DNA from: an uncultured Puniceicoccaceae bacterium
GTDB lineage: Bacteria; Verrucomicrobiota; Verrucomicrobiia; Opitutales; Coraliomargaritaceae
NCBI GenBank assembly: GCA_905479975.1
Contig: CAJQOS010000053.1
Coordinates: 25,660-89,659 of the forward strand
Direction of reading: 5' to 3'
Length of the DNA: 64,000 nt
Shown: positions 47,518-58,834 of the stretch, one piece after another
How the letters are laid out: the number at the start of each line of letters is the position of its first letter
Numbering within the stretch: position 1 is the stretch's first letter
The notes under the pieces: model-generated
Seen by the model: only the letters and a program-made list of their open reading frames with translations
Database searches by the model: none
What the model was told of the DNA's origin: nothing
Program-made: the position numbers and the translations under genes

Positions 47518-48729
47518 ATGTTGATTAGTCTCTTGGGTTATATTGCGCTTATTACGGTTGCGTGGCTGTGTTCCACTGCTCGAACAAAGATCAATTGGCG
47601 GACCGTCCTCGGCGCGATTGCCATCCAATTTGCATTCGGTGCATTGGTGCTCTACGTGCCGGCAGGCAAGGTCGCGCTGACCTGGCTCTCTGAGCTGGTC
47701 GCCACGATCATCGCGTATGGCGACGACGGCATCGGCTTTCTGTTTGGCGGGTTAAGTGATCCATCGCAGAGTCTGGGCTTCATTTTCGCATTTAAAGTGC
47801 TGCCGGTGATCATCTTTTTCTCGTCACTCATTTCGGTGCTCTACTATCTGCGCGTGATGCCGGTCGTGGTCCAATGTCTAGGCGGAGGGATTCAAAAACT
47901 ACTCGGCACGAGCCACGCGGAGTCACTGAGCGCAACGGCTAATATCTTCGTCGGCCAAACCGAAGCGCCGCTCGCGATCAAGCCCTACCTCGCACGCATG
48001 ACGCGGTCGGAATTTTTCGCGGTGATGGTGGGCGGCATGGCCTCGATCGCAGGCAGTGTGCTGGCGGGCTATGCGGCGATGGGCATCGAGCTCAAATACC
48101 TACTGGCAGCGTGCTTTATGGCAGCGCCCTCCGGTCTACTATTTGCCAAGCTTCTGATTCCGGAAACGGAAACGGCCGACAACAGCTCGCTGCCTGAAGA
48201 TCCAAGTGATAAGCCGGCCAACGTGTTTGATGCCGCCGCGGGCGGTGCCTCTGACGGCATGCGACTGGCGCTCAACGTCGGCGCGATGCTCCTCGCATTT
48301 ATCGGGCTCATCGCATTGCTCAACGGTGCGCTCGGTTGGGTCGGTGGACTCTGCGGATACGAGGCGCTGAGCTTGCAACTCCTGCTGGGATGGGCCTTCA
48401 GCCCGGTCGCGTGGTTGCTCGGCATCCCGTGGGAGCAGGCGAGGATCGGCGGCTCGTTTATCGGCCAAAAACTGGTGGTAAATGAATTCGTCGCCTTCAT
48501 CGAATTCGGCACAGTGCGCGACGCGCTGAGCACCCGCACGCAGGGCATCATTACCTTCGCACTGTGCGGATTCGCGAACTTTTCTTCGATCGCGATTCTA
48601 CTGGGCGGGCTCGGTAGCCTCGTGCCATCGCGTCGTGCGGAGATCGCACAGCTCGGACTCAAAGCAGTGCTCGCGGGCACGCTGGCCAATCTATCCAGCG
48701 CAGCAATTGCAGGCATGCTAATTCAGTAA
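47518..48729 (+). CDS. nupC: Concentrative nucleoside transporter (NupC/CNT family)
   Basis: This imports nucleosides with Na+ or H+, 403 residues with about ten hydrophobic segments. The family motifs [29 protein letters not shown] (given here only in outline), [22 protein letters not shown], and near the C-terminus [11 protein letters not shown] and [20 protein letters not shown] are clear. It would feed the nucleoside phosphorylases at 17991-20120. The transposase unit ends just upstream, so the native promoter may have been altered. Confidence 0.93.
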   Translation: MLISLLGYIALITVAWLCSTARTKINWRTVLGAIAIQFAFGALVLYVPAGKVALTWLSELVATIIAYGDDGIGFLFGGLSDPSQSLGFIFAFKVLPVIIFFSSLISVLYYLRVMPVVVQCLGGGIQKLLGTSHAESLSATANIFVGQTEAPLAIKPYLARMTRSEFFAVMVGGMASIAGSVLAGYAAMGIELKYLLAACFMAAPSGLLFAKLLIPETETADNSSLPEDPSDKPANVFDAAAGGASDGMRLALNVGAMLLAFIGLIALLNGALGWVGGLCGYEALSLQLLLGWAFSPVAWLLGIPWEQARIGGSFIGQKLVVNEFVAFIEFGTVRDALSTRTQGIITFALCGFANFSSIAILLGGLGSLVPSRRAEIAQLGLKAVLAGTLANLSSAAIAGMLIQ

Positions 48730-48859
48730 ATTACGTGTATTAATAACAGGCAATAAACACACCAGCTCATTGGACAGCTGCGCCCCTAAACGACAAGTTT
48801 CCAAGTCTAGGCAATTACCCGATGCCACCCCACCCGATCACCTAATAACCCAACCATCG

Positions 48860-49324
48860 ATGGATACGTTAACTCCAACATACAAAGAACCGAACGCCCG
48901 CGTTAGCTGGGAGACCCTGCATGCTCAAATCGGTTCGGTCAAAAGCAACATCTCGTTTAAAGAACTGTCCGAGGCAAAGAGTGAAAACATCTTCGTCCTC
49001 AACACACATCGACAGATCGTATTCATCACCCGTAGCTGCTTGGATATATTCGGCATCGAAGATCCTGCGGTCGCTTACGCCTGCCGTCCGGGAGAAATGA
49101 TGCAATGCTACCACGCACAAGCAAACGGCTGCGGCGAATCGGACGCATGTAAACTGTGCGGCGCCTTTCAAGCTGCCCTCGCCTGCCTGCAACACAACAC
49201 GGGAAGTCAGCGCTTTCACCTTAAGCAAAAAGACAGCCGCAAAACCATTCACTTCACCGTCCACACCGAGGCAATCACCCTAAAAGGTGAACTCTTCATG
49301 ATGATTTCGTTGATCAAGGAGTAG
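48860..49324 (+). CDS. Cys-rich PAS-domain protein
   Basis: This is a single-domain protein of 154 residues. KSENIFVLNTHRQIVFITRS, LDIFGIEDP and RKTIHFTVHTEAITLKGE follow the PAS order. Between them lies a Cys-cluster loop: ACRPGEMMQCYHAQ, then GCGESDACKLCGAF, the pattern G-C-x4-C-x2-C-G. This insertion is known in PAS domains of some sensor kinases and may hold a metal or Fe-S centre. No output domain is attached. A start at 48770 in the same frame is possible but encodes unlikely sequence. No partner kinase is adjacent. Confidence 0.72.
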   Translation: MDTLTPTYKEPNARVSWETLHAQIGSVKSNISFKELSEAKSENIFVLNTHRQIVFITRSCLDIFGIEDPAVAYACRPGEMMQCYHAQANGCGESDACKLCGAFQAALACLQHNTGSQRFHLKQKDSRKTIHFTVHTEAITLKGELFMMISLIKE

Positions 49325-49331
49325 CAAACCA

Positions 49332-50990
49332 CTACACCAACAGCTCTTCGGCATGCGCGCGGGCTGACTCGGAATGACGGTCACCAAGCATACGAGACAA
49401 CTCGCTCAAACGCGCCTCACGACTCTCGTGAATCGGGCCGATGGAGACCGTGGTCGAGTCATCATCCTGCGACTTGGTTACGACGAAATGATTCTGCGCG
49501 AGTGAAGCGACTTGCGGCAAGTGCGTCACACAGAGCACCTGATGCCGACCGGAGAGCCGCGCCAATTCGGCACCGACCGCGCGTCCGACTTCGCCGCCGA
49601 CATTGGCATCCACTTCATCAAAGACGAGCAACGGCGTGGCATCCGCCTCGGCGAGCACGGTCTTGAGCGCGAGCATGACACGGGCGGTCTCACCGCTGGA
49701 AGCGATCTTGTTGAGCGGCAACAGATCCTGCCCCGCATTCGGTGCAAATAGAAAACCGCAGCGGCTGTCGCCAAATTCTTGGAGCTCCGGTTCGGCGATC
49801 ATCTCGATCTCGAGCCGTGCTTTTTTAAAGCCCAAGGCGTGCAACAAGAGCGCGGCTTTTTCTGCGAGCGCCTGGGCAGCTGTTTCGCGCGCCTTGCGCA
49901 GCTTCGTGGCGTCTTTACGCAGCGCCTTTTCCTGCTTGGCCGCGGCGTTGCGCTTGGCCTTCAACGTGCCTTCGATATCGCCCTGCACGGCCAACTTCTG
50001 TGCCAACTCCTCGCGCTTCACGATCACCGCTTCGACACTGCCGCCATACTTGCGGCGGACTTCTTGCCAGAGGTTCATTCGCTCGGTGGTCGCCTCGACC
50101 GCTTCAGCGTCGAATTCAAAATCACTGGCGAGCCGGCCAGTCTCTTCACCGAGATCCTGCATTTCGATCAACAAACTGCGGGCACGCGCCAGCAGTGGCT
50201 CAGAATCGGTATCAAGCGACACCAACGACTCGTAGTGGCCAACGACCCGATTGAGCTGTTCGCACAGCCCTTGATCCCCAGATAGCCCCTCGGAGCAATC
50301 GGCAGCGAGTGTCACGAGATCCTGCCCACTCGACATACGGGTATAATCACGCTCCAGCGCTTCAATCGATTCCTCGGACACATCGACACTATCGATCTTG
50401 TTGATCTGCTTACGCACGAAATCGATCTCGTCCTCGTCTAGGCGTTCGCCAGACTCGAGGTTCGCGATTTCTTTATGCGCGGCGCGCCATGTCGCATAGC
50501 CGTCTTGATAGGTCGTCAGTAGATCCGCATTGCCCGCATAAAGATCGAGCATCTCCAACTGGCGGCGTTCTTGAAACAGTTTTTGCGGCTCACCGGGCCC
50601 ATGAAAATCAATCCACGACTCCCCGAGCCCCTGCAATTGTGTGAGTGTGGCCATACTGCCGTTGATCTGCACGCGTGGCATTTTTTTGCGGTGAATACTG
50701 CGTTGCAGCAGTAGCACACCGTCTTCGCAACGCGCTAAACCCGCAGCCTCCAACAAAGCATCCATCTCGGCGGAGTCTTCAAAATACAAGGCCGCCTCGA
50801 CTTCGAGCTGATCGGTGCCCTGACGAATCATGGTTTTGTCCGTGCGCGCACCGGAGAGCAGCCCCAACGCGCCGAGCAGCACACTCTTACCGGCACCCGT
50901 CTCCCCCGTAACGGCGGTAAAGCCGGCATCCAACTCCAGAGTCACCTCATCGAGGAGCGCGAGATTCTTGATTTTTAAGTATTGTAGCAT
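49332..50990 (-). CDS. recN: DNA repair protein RecN
   Basis: This is an SMC-like ATPase for double-strand break repair, 552 residues. The N-terminal Walker A is VTGETGAGKSVLLGAL, followed by the family's HGPGEPQKLF loop and coiled-coil arms (about 160-360). The C-terminal signature LNKIASSGETARVMLALK, Walker B PLLVFDEVDANVGG and VLCVTHLPQVASLA complete the head. It is the expected length. The stop is 7 bases from the convergent PAS gene. Confidence 0.95.
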   Translation of the reverse strand: MLQYLKIKNLALLDEVTLELDAGFTAVTGETGAGKSVLLGALGLLSGARTDKTMIRQGTDQLEVEAALYFEDSAEMDALLEAAGLARCEDGVLLLQRSIHRKKMPRVQINGSMATLTQLQGLGESWIDFHGPGEPQKLFQERRQLEMLDLYAGNADLLTTYQDGYATWRAAHKEIANLESGERLDEDEIDFVRKQINKIDSVDVSEESIEALERDYTRMSSGQDLVTLAADCSEGLSGDQGLCEQLNRVVGHYESLVSLDTDSEPLLARARSLLIEMQDLGEETGRLASDFEFDAEAVEATTERMNLWQEVRRKYGGSVEAVIVKREELAQKLAVQGDIEGTLKAKRNAAAKQEKALRKDATKLRKARETAAQALAEKAALLLHALGFKKARLEIEMIAEPELQEFGDSRCGFLFAPNAGQDLLPLNKIASSGETARVMLALKTVLAEADATPLLVFDEVDANVGGEVGRAVGAELARLSGRHQVLCVTHLPQVASLAQNHFVVTKSQDDDSTTVSIGPIHESREARLSELSRMLGDRHSESARAHAEELLV

Positions 50991-50999
50991 GGCAAAAAA

Positions 51000-51569
51000 T
51001 TAAGCGGCGGATCCAAAGAGTTTGACCAAGAACTGACCGAGTAGGGTTAGCGGAAACAGACTGACCAGCACCGTGACCACCAAACAGAGAAAGGTCTTTA
51101 ACACACTCAGTCGCAGCGCAGCCGAGAGCGCCATCAGCATGATCACGTAGCCATAGATAAACACGACAAAGAAGATTGGAGCGTAACTGACGATGACTTC
51201 GGGGTCCATCTCCGCGCCGACCATAAACGAGAGCACCATCGACAGCAGCGTCCATGGCAGCAATCCGAGCCCGATCGCAGTGCGCGTATCACGCTGTGCC
51301 GCCTCGGCACCGAACCAACGACCGAAATTGCGCGTTAACCAGCCGAACAAATACAAGCCAACCACACCAGCCAGTCCACCCAACACAAATGGCAGTGGCC
51401 CAGGTTCGGCTTGCTCCATAGCTAAGCGCCCACTTTGCACTGCACCAAAGAAGGCGGTAATCAGCACCGCAGCCGAATGCCCCTGCCCCGCATCGAGCAT
51501 GGCACGCATCGAACTGGTCGGCTTTAACCAAAGTGTCAGTAGAGGGGGTTTATTATTTATAGTGCTCAT
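51000..51569 (-). CDS. Yip1-family membrane protein
   Basis: This has 189 residues with five hydrophobic segments. The N-terminus has TLWLKPTSSMRAMLDAGQG, which is the typical start of the bacterial Yip1/DUF1282-like family. Membrane segments follow from SAAVLITAFFGAV to the C-terminus. The function of bacterial members is unknown. The start at 51569 gives the family N-terminus. It follows recN's start in the reverse direction with a 9-base gap and is divergent from the ABC-F gene. Confidence 0.75.
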   Translation of the reverse strand: MSTINNKPPLLTLWLKPTSSMRAMLDAGQGHSAAVLITAFFGAVQSGRLAMEQAEPGPLPFVLGGLAGVVGLYLFGWLTRNFGRWFGAEAAQRDTRTAIGLGLLPWTLLSMVLSFMVGAEMDPEVIVSYAPIFFVVFIYGYVIMLMALSAALRLSVLKTFLCLVVTVLVSLFPLTLLGQFLVKLFGSAA

Positions 51570-51698
51570 TTGTCCAAGTGATTGATTAAAAAAACAGATC
51601 TCCGCGCGCATGCAAGTCTGCGTCGAGCGGAAGGTGCATTTAAAGCACTCTTTTGCTTTGCCTCTTTCACTTCTTCGACGAACCTCTGCGCACTTCTC

Positions 51699-53633
51699 AT
51701 GCTTACCTTCTCAAAACTCAGTAAAGGCTTCGGCCAAAAGACCCTCTTCACCGATATCTCGTTTCGCATCCTACAAGGCGAGCGCATCGGCCTAGTGGGG
51801 CCCAACGGAGCCGGTAAGACCACGCTCTTCAACATCATCCTCGACGCCACCGAGCCTGACAGCGGCAAAGTGGAGCTGGATCGCGGCACCATCATCGGCT
51901 TCCTGCCACAGGAAAGCGCGCCCGCCGGTGAAGAAACAGTGGCCGAGCTTGCCACTTCGATCTCCCCCGAGTTTGTCGATATTTATAATGCACTGCGCGA
52001 GTTCCCCGACCCTGACGCGCCCGAGCGCATCGACGCTCAGGAGCAATTTGTCGACCTCGACGGCTACACCCTGGAAGCCAAGGCCAAGCGCATCTTGGCC
52101 GGACTCGCCTTCCGCCCAGAAGACTTTGACAAGCCAGCACATACCTTAAGTGGTGGCTGGATCATGCGCGCGCACTTGGCCCGTCTGCTCGTGATGGAGC
52201 CTGATCTACTGATGCTCGATGAGCCGACCAATCACTTGGATTTGGAAACATTGGGCTGGTTTCAGAATGAATTGTGCAACTACTCTGGCGCGATTCTGAC
52301 CATCTCGCACGACCGTGAATTCCTCAATGGCATCTGCGACGGCATCATCGAAATCGCCAATGGCCACCTGCACCGCTACCACGGCAACTACGACTACTAC
52401 ACCACTCAAAAGGTGGAACGCGAAGTGCAGCAACTCGCCGCTTATAATAACCAGCAGCGTGAGATCGCCCACTTGGAAGATTTCGTGCGCCGCTTCCGCG
52501 CTAAGGCGTCCAAAGCCTCGCAAGCACAGGCTCGCATGAAGACGCTCGAAAAGATGGTGCGCCTGTCGCCCCCCGAAGCCGCCGCCGACACTATCTCATT
52601 CAGCTTCCCGCAGCCGCAGCGCAGCGGTCAGCGCATCGCGACCTTTGAAAACATCCAACAGGCCTACGGCGACCACGTCGTCTATACCGACCTAAACCTC
52701 ATCATTGAGAAGCAGGAGCGCATCGTGCTGGTCGGTCCCAATGGGGCGGGCAAGTCCACACTCCTTAAAATCCTATCAGAGGCAGTCGACATCCAAAGCG
52801 GCGTGCGGGAGCTCGGACACAATGTCAGCGTCGGCTATTTCTCACAACAGCGCGTGGACGTGCTCGACGTGGAACGCAGTGTATTGGACGAAGCGATGGA
52901 ACGCGTTTTGCCCGGCATGAACGAGCAAAAAGTGCGCGGCATTCTAGGTGCCTTCCTGTTTCGCGGCGACGACGTCTTTAAACAAGTCAAAGTCCTTAGC
53001 GGTGGTGAAAAGAGCCGACTGGCGTTGGTCAAGCTGCTACTCAACCCGCCCAATCTACTCCTACTCGACGAGCCGACCACCCACCTTGACATGCCCAGCA
53101 TCGACGCCCTCATCGGCGCGCTCAAGGATTACACCGGCACCCTCGTCTTCGTCAGTCACGACGTGCACTTCATTCGTGCGATCGCGAAGCGCACGGTTCA
53201 AATCCAGGCAGGCAGCACCACCAACTTCGTCGGCGATTACGACTATTACCTGCGTAAATCGAAGGCGGCTTCCGAAAAAAGCGGCCTCGTCGCAGGCATT
53301 AAGAATGCCCGCCCTGATTTCGAAGCAAAGGCCAGCAATAAGCCGAAAGTCGTCAGCGCCAAGGAACGCCGCCGTATCGAAGCGGAAAAGCGCAAACTGG
53401 AATCCAAGGGACGTAAAGGCGTAGAAAAGCGCGTCGCGAAGCTAGAAGGAGAAGTGATGAAGCTCGAAGCCGAGCAAGCTAACATCACCGAACAGCTAGG
53501 CGATCCCAGTGTCTATGCGGATAAAGACAAAGCCAAGGAGCTAAACATTCAGTCCGCTCGCATTTCTAAACGTTTGAAGGAAAAGAACTACGAGTGGGAA
53601 GTCGCCGCAGAAGAACTCAGCAATCTAATATAA
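51699..53633 (+). CDS. ABC-F family ATPase (Uup/YheS-type)
   Basis: This is a soluble duplicated ABC ATPase without membrane domains, 644 residues, that probably acts on ribosomes. First cassette: GPNGAGKTTLF, LSGGWIMRAHLAR, LLMLDEPTNHLDLE. Second: GPNGAGKSTLLKIL, LSGGEKSRLALVK, LLLLDEPTTHLDMP. The linker between them has the basic helix KASKASQAQARMKTLEK typical of ABC-F. A C-terminal coiled coil (from about 555) resembles that of Uup/YheS. The start at 51699 places MLTFSKLSKGFGQKTLF at the N-terminus. Earlier in-frame sequence from 51582 overlaps the divergent gene and is rejected. Confidence 0.92.
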   Translation: MLTFSKLSKGFGQKTLFTDISFRILQGERIGLVGPNGAGKTTLFNIILDATEPDSGKVELDRGTIIGFLPQESAPAGEETVAELATSISPEFVDIYNALREFPDPDAPERIDAQEQFVDLDGYTLEAKAKRILAGLAFRPEDFDKPAHTLSGGWIMRAHLARLLVMEPDLLMLDEPTNHLDLETLGWFQNELCNYSGAILTISHDREFLNGICDGIIEIANGHLHRYHGNYDYYTTQKVEREVQQLAAYNNQQREIAHLEDFVRRFRAKASKASQAQARMKTLEKMVRLSPPEAAADTISFSFPQPQRSGQRIATFENIQQAYGDHVVYTDLNLIIEKQERIVLVGPNGAGKSTLLKILSEAVDIQSGVRELGHNVSVGYFSQQRVDVLDVERSVLDEAMERVLPGMNEQKVRGILGAFLFRGDDVFKQVKVLSGGEKSRLALVKLLLNPPNLLLLDEPTTHLDMPSIDALIGALKDYTGTLVFVSHDVHFIRAIAKRTVQIQAGSTTNFVGDYDYYLRKSKAASEKSGLVAGIKNARPDFEAKASNKPKVVSAKERRRIEAEKRKLESKGRKGVEKRVAKLEGEVMKLEAEQANITEQLGDPSVYADKDKAKELNIQSARISKRLKEKNYEWEVAAEELSNLI

Positions 53634-53774
53634 TAGAAGGCATTAAGACCCTTAATACCCCAAATCCATCGTCTGCTCATTACAGGGAATGAGTGTTTTC
53701 GCTTTACACGGAGCGACTCAACAGGGAGTTTCATCGCTTCTGGAAACTGTTCACCCCGTCACCAGCAGACTATT

Positions 53775-56700
53775 TTGTTCACAAACCCCATCAAAAAATC
53801 GTTTACGATCGCAGCGCTCATTTGCTTGAGCTGCATCTCACACGTCCACGCACAAGACGCCTCGCAACTGGGCTTCTCTGACCTACAGTCACAGGCCAAT
53901 ACGCTCGTGGAGGCCGGACAGCTGGAGCAAGCGATGCCGTTCCTGGAGGAGCTCATCAAGCGCGTCGAAGCGACCGACAACTCAGAGATCAAGCTCGACT
54001 TCCCGATCTTCCTGCTCGGCACGGCCCACATCCAGCGCTTTGTCGCCACGAAAAACGGAGGTGAGCTCAACCAAACCCTGAAATGGTATGACAAGCTCCA
54101 GAAGGACTACCCCGATAGTCCCAAGGTCAAAGACGCTCTTTTAAAGAAGGTCGATGTGCTGCGCATCTTAAAGCGCGAAGACGACGCCATTGCATTGATG
54201 AAGCAACTGCTGGATGGCACCTACTCCTTCCGCCTTAACCTACAGCAGGAAAGTAAGCTGCTCAAAGACCTCACACAAATCTATTATAATAAGGGCGACT
54301 GGAAAGGCGGCTTGCCGATCTTCGCCAAGTTGATGAACACCTCCCGTGATTTCGAAGATAAGGCGTGGGCCGCGGCCGCCAGCTTCGAAGCTTATGTCGC
54401 TGAGAAGCGCCTCGACGATGCGATGGCTCTCCTACCGATCCTCGCCCGCGAATCTGAAGTCCGTTATCTGCCACGCCTCAACGTCGCGCTGCTAAAAACC
54501 AGTGACACCATGGTCGCTCAGGCTCGTCTGAGTGATGCCGCCATCTTGCTCAACTTGATCAAGACGACCGACATCATGATCGAGCACAACGAAGCCTCTG
54601 TCGCCAAGAAGCAAGCCAAGATCAAATTCAACCAAGACATGGGTCGCAGCGAAGAAGCGACTGAGCGCCTCAAGCAGGAAGTCAAAGGCCTCGAAGCTAC
54701 AATCACTCAGCTCCGCAAACTGCCCACCTTGCGCAACGAATTGCTCGTGCGCCGCGCCCGTAACTATACCAAGACCGCACGTCGCTATGAAGCCTTCTGG
54801 ATGTTCAACGACCTGATGACGGAGAATCCAAAGGATGCGCAGGTCGAATTCTACACCTACGCGACCTTCTCCAATGCACTTCAGCTCAAGAAGACCGAAA
54901 CCGCCATGACGGTCGGCAAGGCCTACCGCCGCCAATTCCCAGACGGCGACTTCTACTCCGACATCACGATCGCGCTGGTCAGCACGCTGAAAGACAGCGG
55001 CGACACCACCGAGGATGTGCAAATCGCCAAAGACTTCCTCGACACCCACCCGCTCGACACCGTCTCCAGTAACCTACTCGCACTTTGGGCAGGGCACTAC
55101 ATGGAAGCGGGGAACTTCGAAGACGTCATCCAGCAAACCACAAAATGGCTCGGCCTGCACAATCAACCGATCTTTGAAGACGGCCTCTACTACTGGCGCG
55201 GGCTATCTCAGTTGCAAACCGGCGCATACGACGGCGCGACACAGAGCTTCGTCAATTTGCTTAAGAAATACCCGACCAGCATCTACGCCGAAGACGGCCT
55301 GCTACGCAAAGGTGCCTCACAATTCTACGCACAGAAATTCGAAGACGCACGCGAGACGCTCTACAGCTACACCAAGAAATATCCGCGCGGCAGTGCACTC
55401 GACCAAGCTTACTACTTCCTCGGCGAAGTCGAAAACCTCGCGGGCGATTTCGAGCTCGCACTCAAGCACTTCAAGCGGGCCGACGAAATCACCACACTGC
55501 AAGACATCCATGACGGCGCCGCCTTTAGTATGGGCACCATCTACGAACTGATGCAGCGCTACGAAGAAATGGCCGCACACTTCAAAGCCTACGCGGAACG
55601 GTTCGGCGAAGACGGTCGTCTCACCGATGCGATCTTCGAGCTCGGTCGCGCCTACGAATTCCTCCGCCAGCCGAATCAGATGCTCGCACTCTACCGCAAA
55701 TATATCGAGAAATTTGCCAATGATACGGAAAATGACGGCGTCGATGCACTGATCGAAGGCTACGCCGAGAAATACCACACCAACAAAGCCACACTCGTAA
55801 AGACGGTCGAATTTCTCGATGCATTGGACAACGACCTCGAATTCCGCACCAAAATCGTCACTGACCGCGGCTATTTGTTTGAATACTTCTACGTCAACAG
55901 CGATCTGGACCAGACACTCTACAACCGCCTGCGCAACCACTCGCAATTTGGCGAATGGTTGGTGCAAGACCTCGCGCCAATCAGCGAAGTCACCGCCATC
56001 TATCGCAAGCAACTGGCCGACTATCCGACGGAGACTCCGGTCGACTTCTTCCGCGATCGACTCGCACAAGCCAAAGCATCCAAGAAGTCAGTGGCCGAGG
56101 CCCGCATGCTCATGGGGCTCTACCGCAGCGACGTCGAACTCGCACCCAGCCAAACTTACGACAGCGCCTTCTTCAGCCAAGTCACACCACGTGTGATACT
56201 CTACATCGCAGACTACTCACGTGCCGATCGACTTGATTTTGCAGTGGAAGCATGGAACACAGTGCTTACAGAATACCCGATCGACGACGCAGCCATTGTT
56301 GCCTACATGCGCCTTGCTGATGTCAGTGAGCAACGTGGCGATAAGCCTGGTGCGCTCAACTACCTCAAAGCGATTGAGACTCAATTCCCCGGCACACCGA
56401 AACTACCGGCGGTCATCCTACGCCAAGGCAAGCTGCTCTCCTCCATGGGCCGTGGCGACGAAGCCCGTGAGAAATATCAATACATCCTCCGCGTGCCAGA
56501 CTGGCGCGGCATCATCCATGCCCGTGCCCTCTTCCAAACCGGCGAGGCCTACATGGCAGAAAGCAAATACGCCGAAGCACACGGATTCTTCGAGCGCACC
56601 TTCCTCGGCTATTCACAATTTAGCGAATGGTGCGCACGCGCCTACCTCGCCGATGCCAATGCACTGCTAGGCTTAGGAGCAAAGGACGATGCAATCGCGA

Positions 56701-56819
56701 CGCTCACTGAGGCCGTTGAAACACTCTCAGAAACCGCGCCAGCAGAACTAATGGCCCCCATTCAAGCCAAGCTGAAGGAATTACAACCAGCAGTCATCGC
56801 CCCATCGCCCCAGTCATAA
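53775..56819 (+). CDS. Large secreted TPR protein of the ExbBD cluster
   Basis: This has 1014 residues with an N-terminal signal sequence (KKSFTIAALICLSCISHVHA), cleaved before QDASQ. The rest is a solenoid of TPR-like helices, e.g. GQLEQAMPFLEELIKR, VNLLKKYPTSIYAEDGLLRKG, ALDQAYYFLGEVENLAGDFE, and DEAREKYQYILRVPD. No catalytic motif is seen. The frame requires TTG at 53775 as start, since no ATG lies before the signal peptide. It is first in a plus-strand run leading to exbB and exbD. It likely forms a periplasmic scaffold for the machine. Confidence 0.78.
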   Translation: MFTNPIKKSFTIAALICLSCISHVHAQDASQLGFSDLQSQANTLVEAGQLEQAMPFLEELIKRVEATDNSEIKLDFPIFLLGTAHIQRFVATKNGGELNQTLKWYDKLQKDYPDSPKVKDALLKKVDVLRILKREDDAIALMKQLLDGTYSFRLNLQQESKLLKDLTQIYYNKGDWKGGLPIFAKLMNTSRDFEDKAWAAAASFEAYVAEKRLDDAMALLPILARESEVRYLPRLNVALLKTSDTMVAQARLSDAAILLNLIKTTDIMIEHNEASVAKKQAKIKFNQDMGRSEEATERLKQEVKGLEATITQLRKLPTLRNELLVRRARNYTKTARRYEAFWMFNDLMTENPKDAQVEFYTYATFSNALQLKKTETAMTVGKAYRRQFPDGDFYSDITIALVSTLKDSGDTTEDVQIAKDFLDTHPLDTVSSNLLALWAGHYMEAGNFEDVIQQTTKWLGLHNQPIFEDGLYYWRGLSQLQTGAYDGATQSFVNLLKKYPTSIYAEDGLLRKGASQFYAQKFEDARETLYSYTKKYPRGSALDQAYYFLGEVENLAGDFELALKHFKRADEITTLQDIHDGAAFSMGTIYELMQRYEEMAAHFKAYAERFGEDGRLTDAIFELGRAYEFLRQPNQMLALYRKYIEKFANDTENDGVDALIEGYAEKYHTNKATLVKTVEFLDALDNDLEFRTKIVTDRGYLFEYFYVNSDLDQTLYNRLRNHSQFGEWLVQDLAPISEVTAIYRKQLADYPTETPVDFFRDRLAQAKASKKSVAEARMLMGLYRSDVELAPSQTYDSAFFSQVTPRVILYIADYSRADRLDFAVEAWNTVLTEYPIDDAAIVAYMRLADVSEQRGDKPGALNYLKAIETQFPGTPKLPAVILRQGKLLSSMGRGDEAREKYQYILRVPDWRGIIHARALFQTGEAYMAESKYAEAHGFFERTFLGYSQFSEWCARAYLADANALLGLGAKDDAIATLTEAVETLSETAPAELMAPIQAKLKELQPAVIAPSPQS

Positions 56820-56836
56820 CAGCCCCACACAAACGG

Positions 56837-57952
56837 ATGCGTTACTTTTCACTCAAAGCCCTGCTCTTCGCAGCACTCTCTCTCGGATTCTCACTCTCTG
56901 GTTTTGCAGAAAATGCATACTGGGCCGAATTCGGCAACCAGCCTGTCTATGTCCAGCAAAACAACGGACGCACAAAGCAGACACTTAAGTTTGTCGATTT
57001 TAAAGATGGCATGCTCGTGGCCGAGATGACCATCGATGGCAACGTTGCTGAAATGTCACTTCCCGTCAGCGAGTCCATGGTCAAAAAGCTGAGCTTCGAC
57101 GTCAACGAGATGCAAAAAGCAAATAAGCTGATCCGAGATGGCAACGACGCCGGCGCGATCAAAGTCTTGCGCCCAGTCGTCTACCCTCTGGTTAAATTCA
57201 GCCAGGTGCCAGAGCTGTTCAGCCAATTGCACTCTCCCATTCGCGCCTTGATCGGCAGCCTGATCAGCGCTGGTGAACTCTCCGAAGCAGACGACCTACT
57301 CAGCCGTATCCCACTCAACAAGGTCAGCATCAAATATAGCCAACTGGCCATTCAACTGATGCACGCCTACTTCGCCGAAGAAAATTTCGACGCGGCTGCA
57401 CGGATTGCCCGCGAACTTCCCAAAAGCGGCGACTATACCTCCAATATCTCACAAGTCGTGAGCGCGGCCGACGCACTACGCGGCGCAGGCGAGTATGAGG
57501 CGGTCATCCCGCTCTATCGTGAGATCGAAGGCTCCGTGCCGGAAGAAGTGCGCAAGAATGTGCGCATGTGGCTGGCCTACAGTCTGGTGCTCGCCAACCG
57601 TGTCGATGAAGCCTCGCCGATGATCGACAGCATGGCGGAACCGGACGCGAAAGATCGCCTCTTTTCTCTATACAAGCTGCTGCAAGGATCACGCGAACAC
57701 CGCAATAAGAACTATGACGCGGCACTCGACGTGCTTACCCGTGGCTTCGTTCGTGCGCAGACCTCTTACGTCTGGGTGCCGGAAATGCTCTTCCTGATCG
57801 GCGATTGCTACGCACGCGCCGAAGACCCGACTGCCGCACGTAATGTCTGGTCGGAAATCACCGTCCTCTACCCTGAGTCGCCCTGGTCCAAACGAGCTGC
57901 TGAATCACTCAGCAAGCTACCGAAGCCAAAGCCGACCCCTACTGCAAATTAA
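56837..57952 (+). CDS. Second secreted TPR-type protein of the ExbBD cluster
   Basis: This has 371 residues. A signal peptide (LKALLFAALSLGFSLSGFA) is followed by a roughly 70-residue beta-type segment (ENAYWAEFGNQPVYVQQ, KFVDFKDGMLVAEMTIDG). Helical TPR-like repeats follow (GDYTSNISQVVSAADALRGA, NKNYDAALDVLTRGFVRA, AARNVWSEITVLYPESPW). It ends in a Pro/Lys tail. It begins 17 bases after the large TPR gene and 62 bases before exbB, so one transcript is likely. No known enzyme motif is seen. A partner role in the same periplasmic complex is inferred. Confidence 0.75.
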   Translation: MRYFSLKALLFAALSLGFSLSGFAENAYWAEFGNQPVYVQQNNGRTKQTLKFVDFKDGMLVAEMTIDGNVAEMSLPVSESMVKKLSFDVNEMQKANKLIRDGNDAGAIKVLRPVVYPLVKFSQVPELFSQLHSPIRALIGSLISAGELSEADDLLSRIPLNKVSIKYSQLAIQLMHAYFAEENFDAAARIARELPKSGDYTSNISQVVSAADALRGAGEYEAVIPLYREIEGSVPEEVRKNVRMWLAYSLVLANRVDEASPMIDSMAEPDAKDRLFSLYKLLQGSREHRNKNYDAALDVLTRGFVRAQTSYVWVPEMLFLIGDCYARAEDPTAARNVWSEITVLYPESPWSKRAAESLSKLPKPKPTPTAN

Positions 57953-58014
57953 TCTGTAATTTAACAAATAAACTCAAACTAAACACATCAGTCTTTTTAT
58001 ACCACAAAAACGTC

Positions 58015-58806
<792 letters not shown>

Positions 58807-58834
58807 TTCGCACTTAAGCGATTTATTTTAACCG

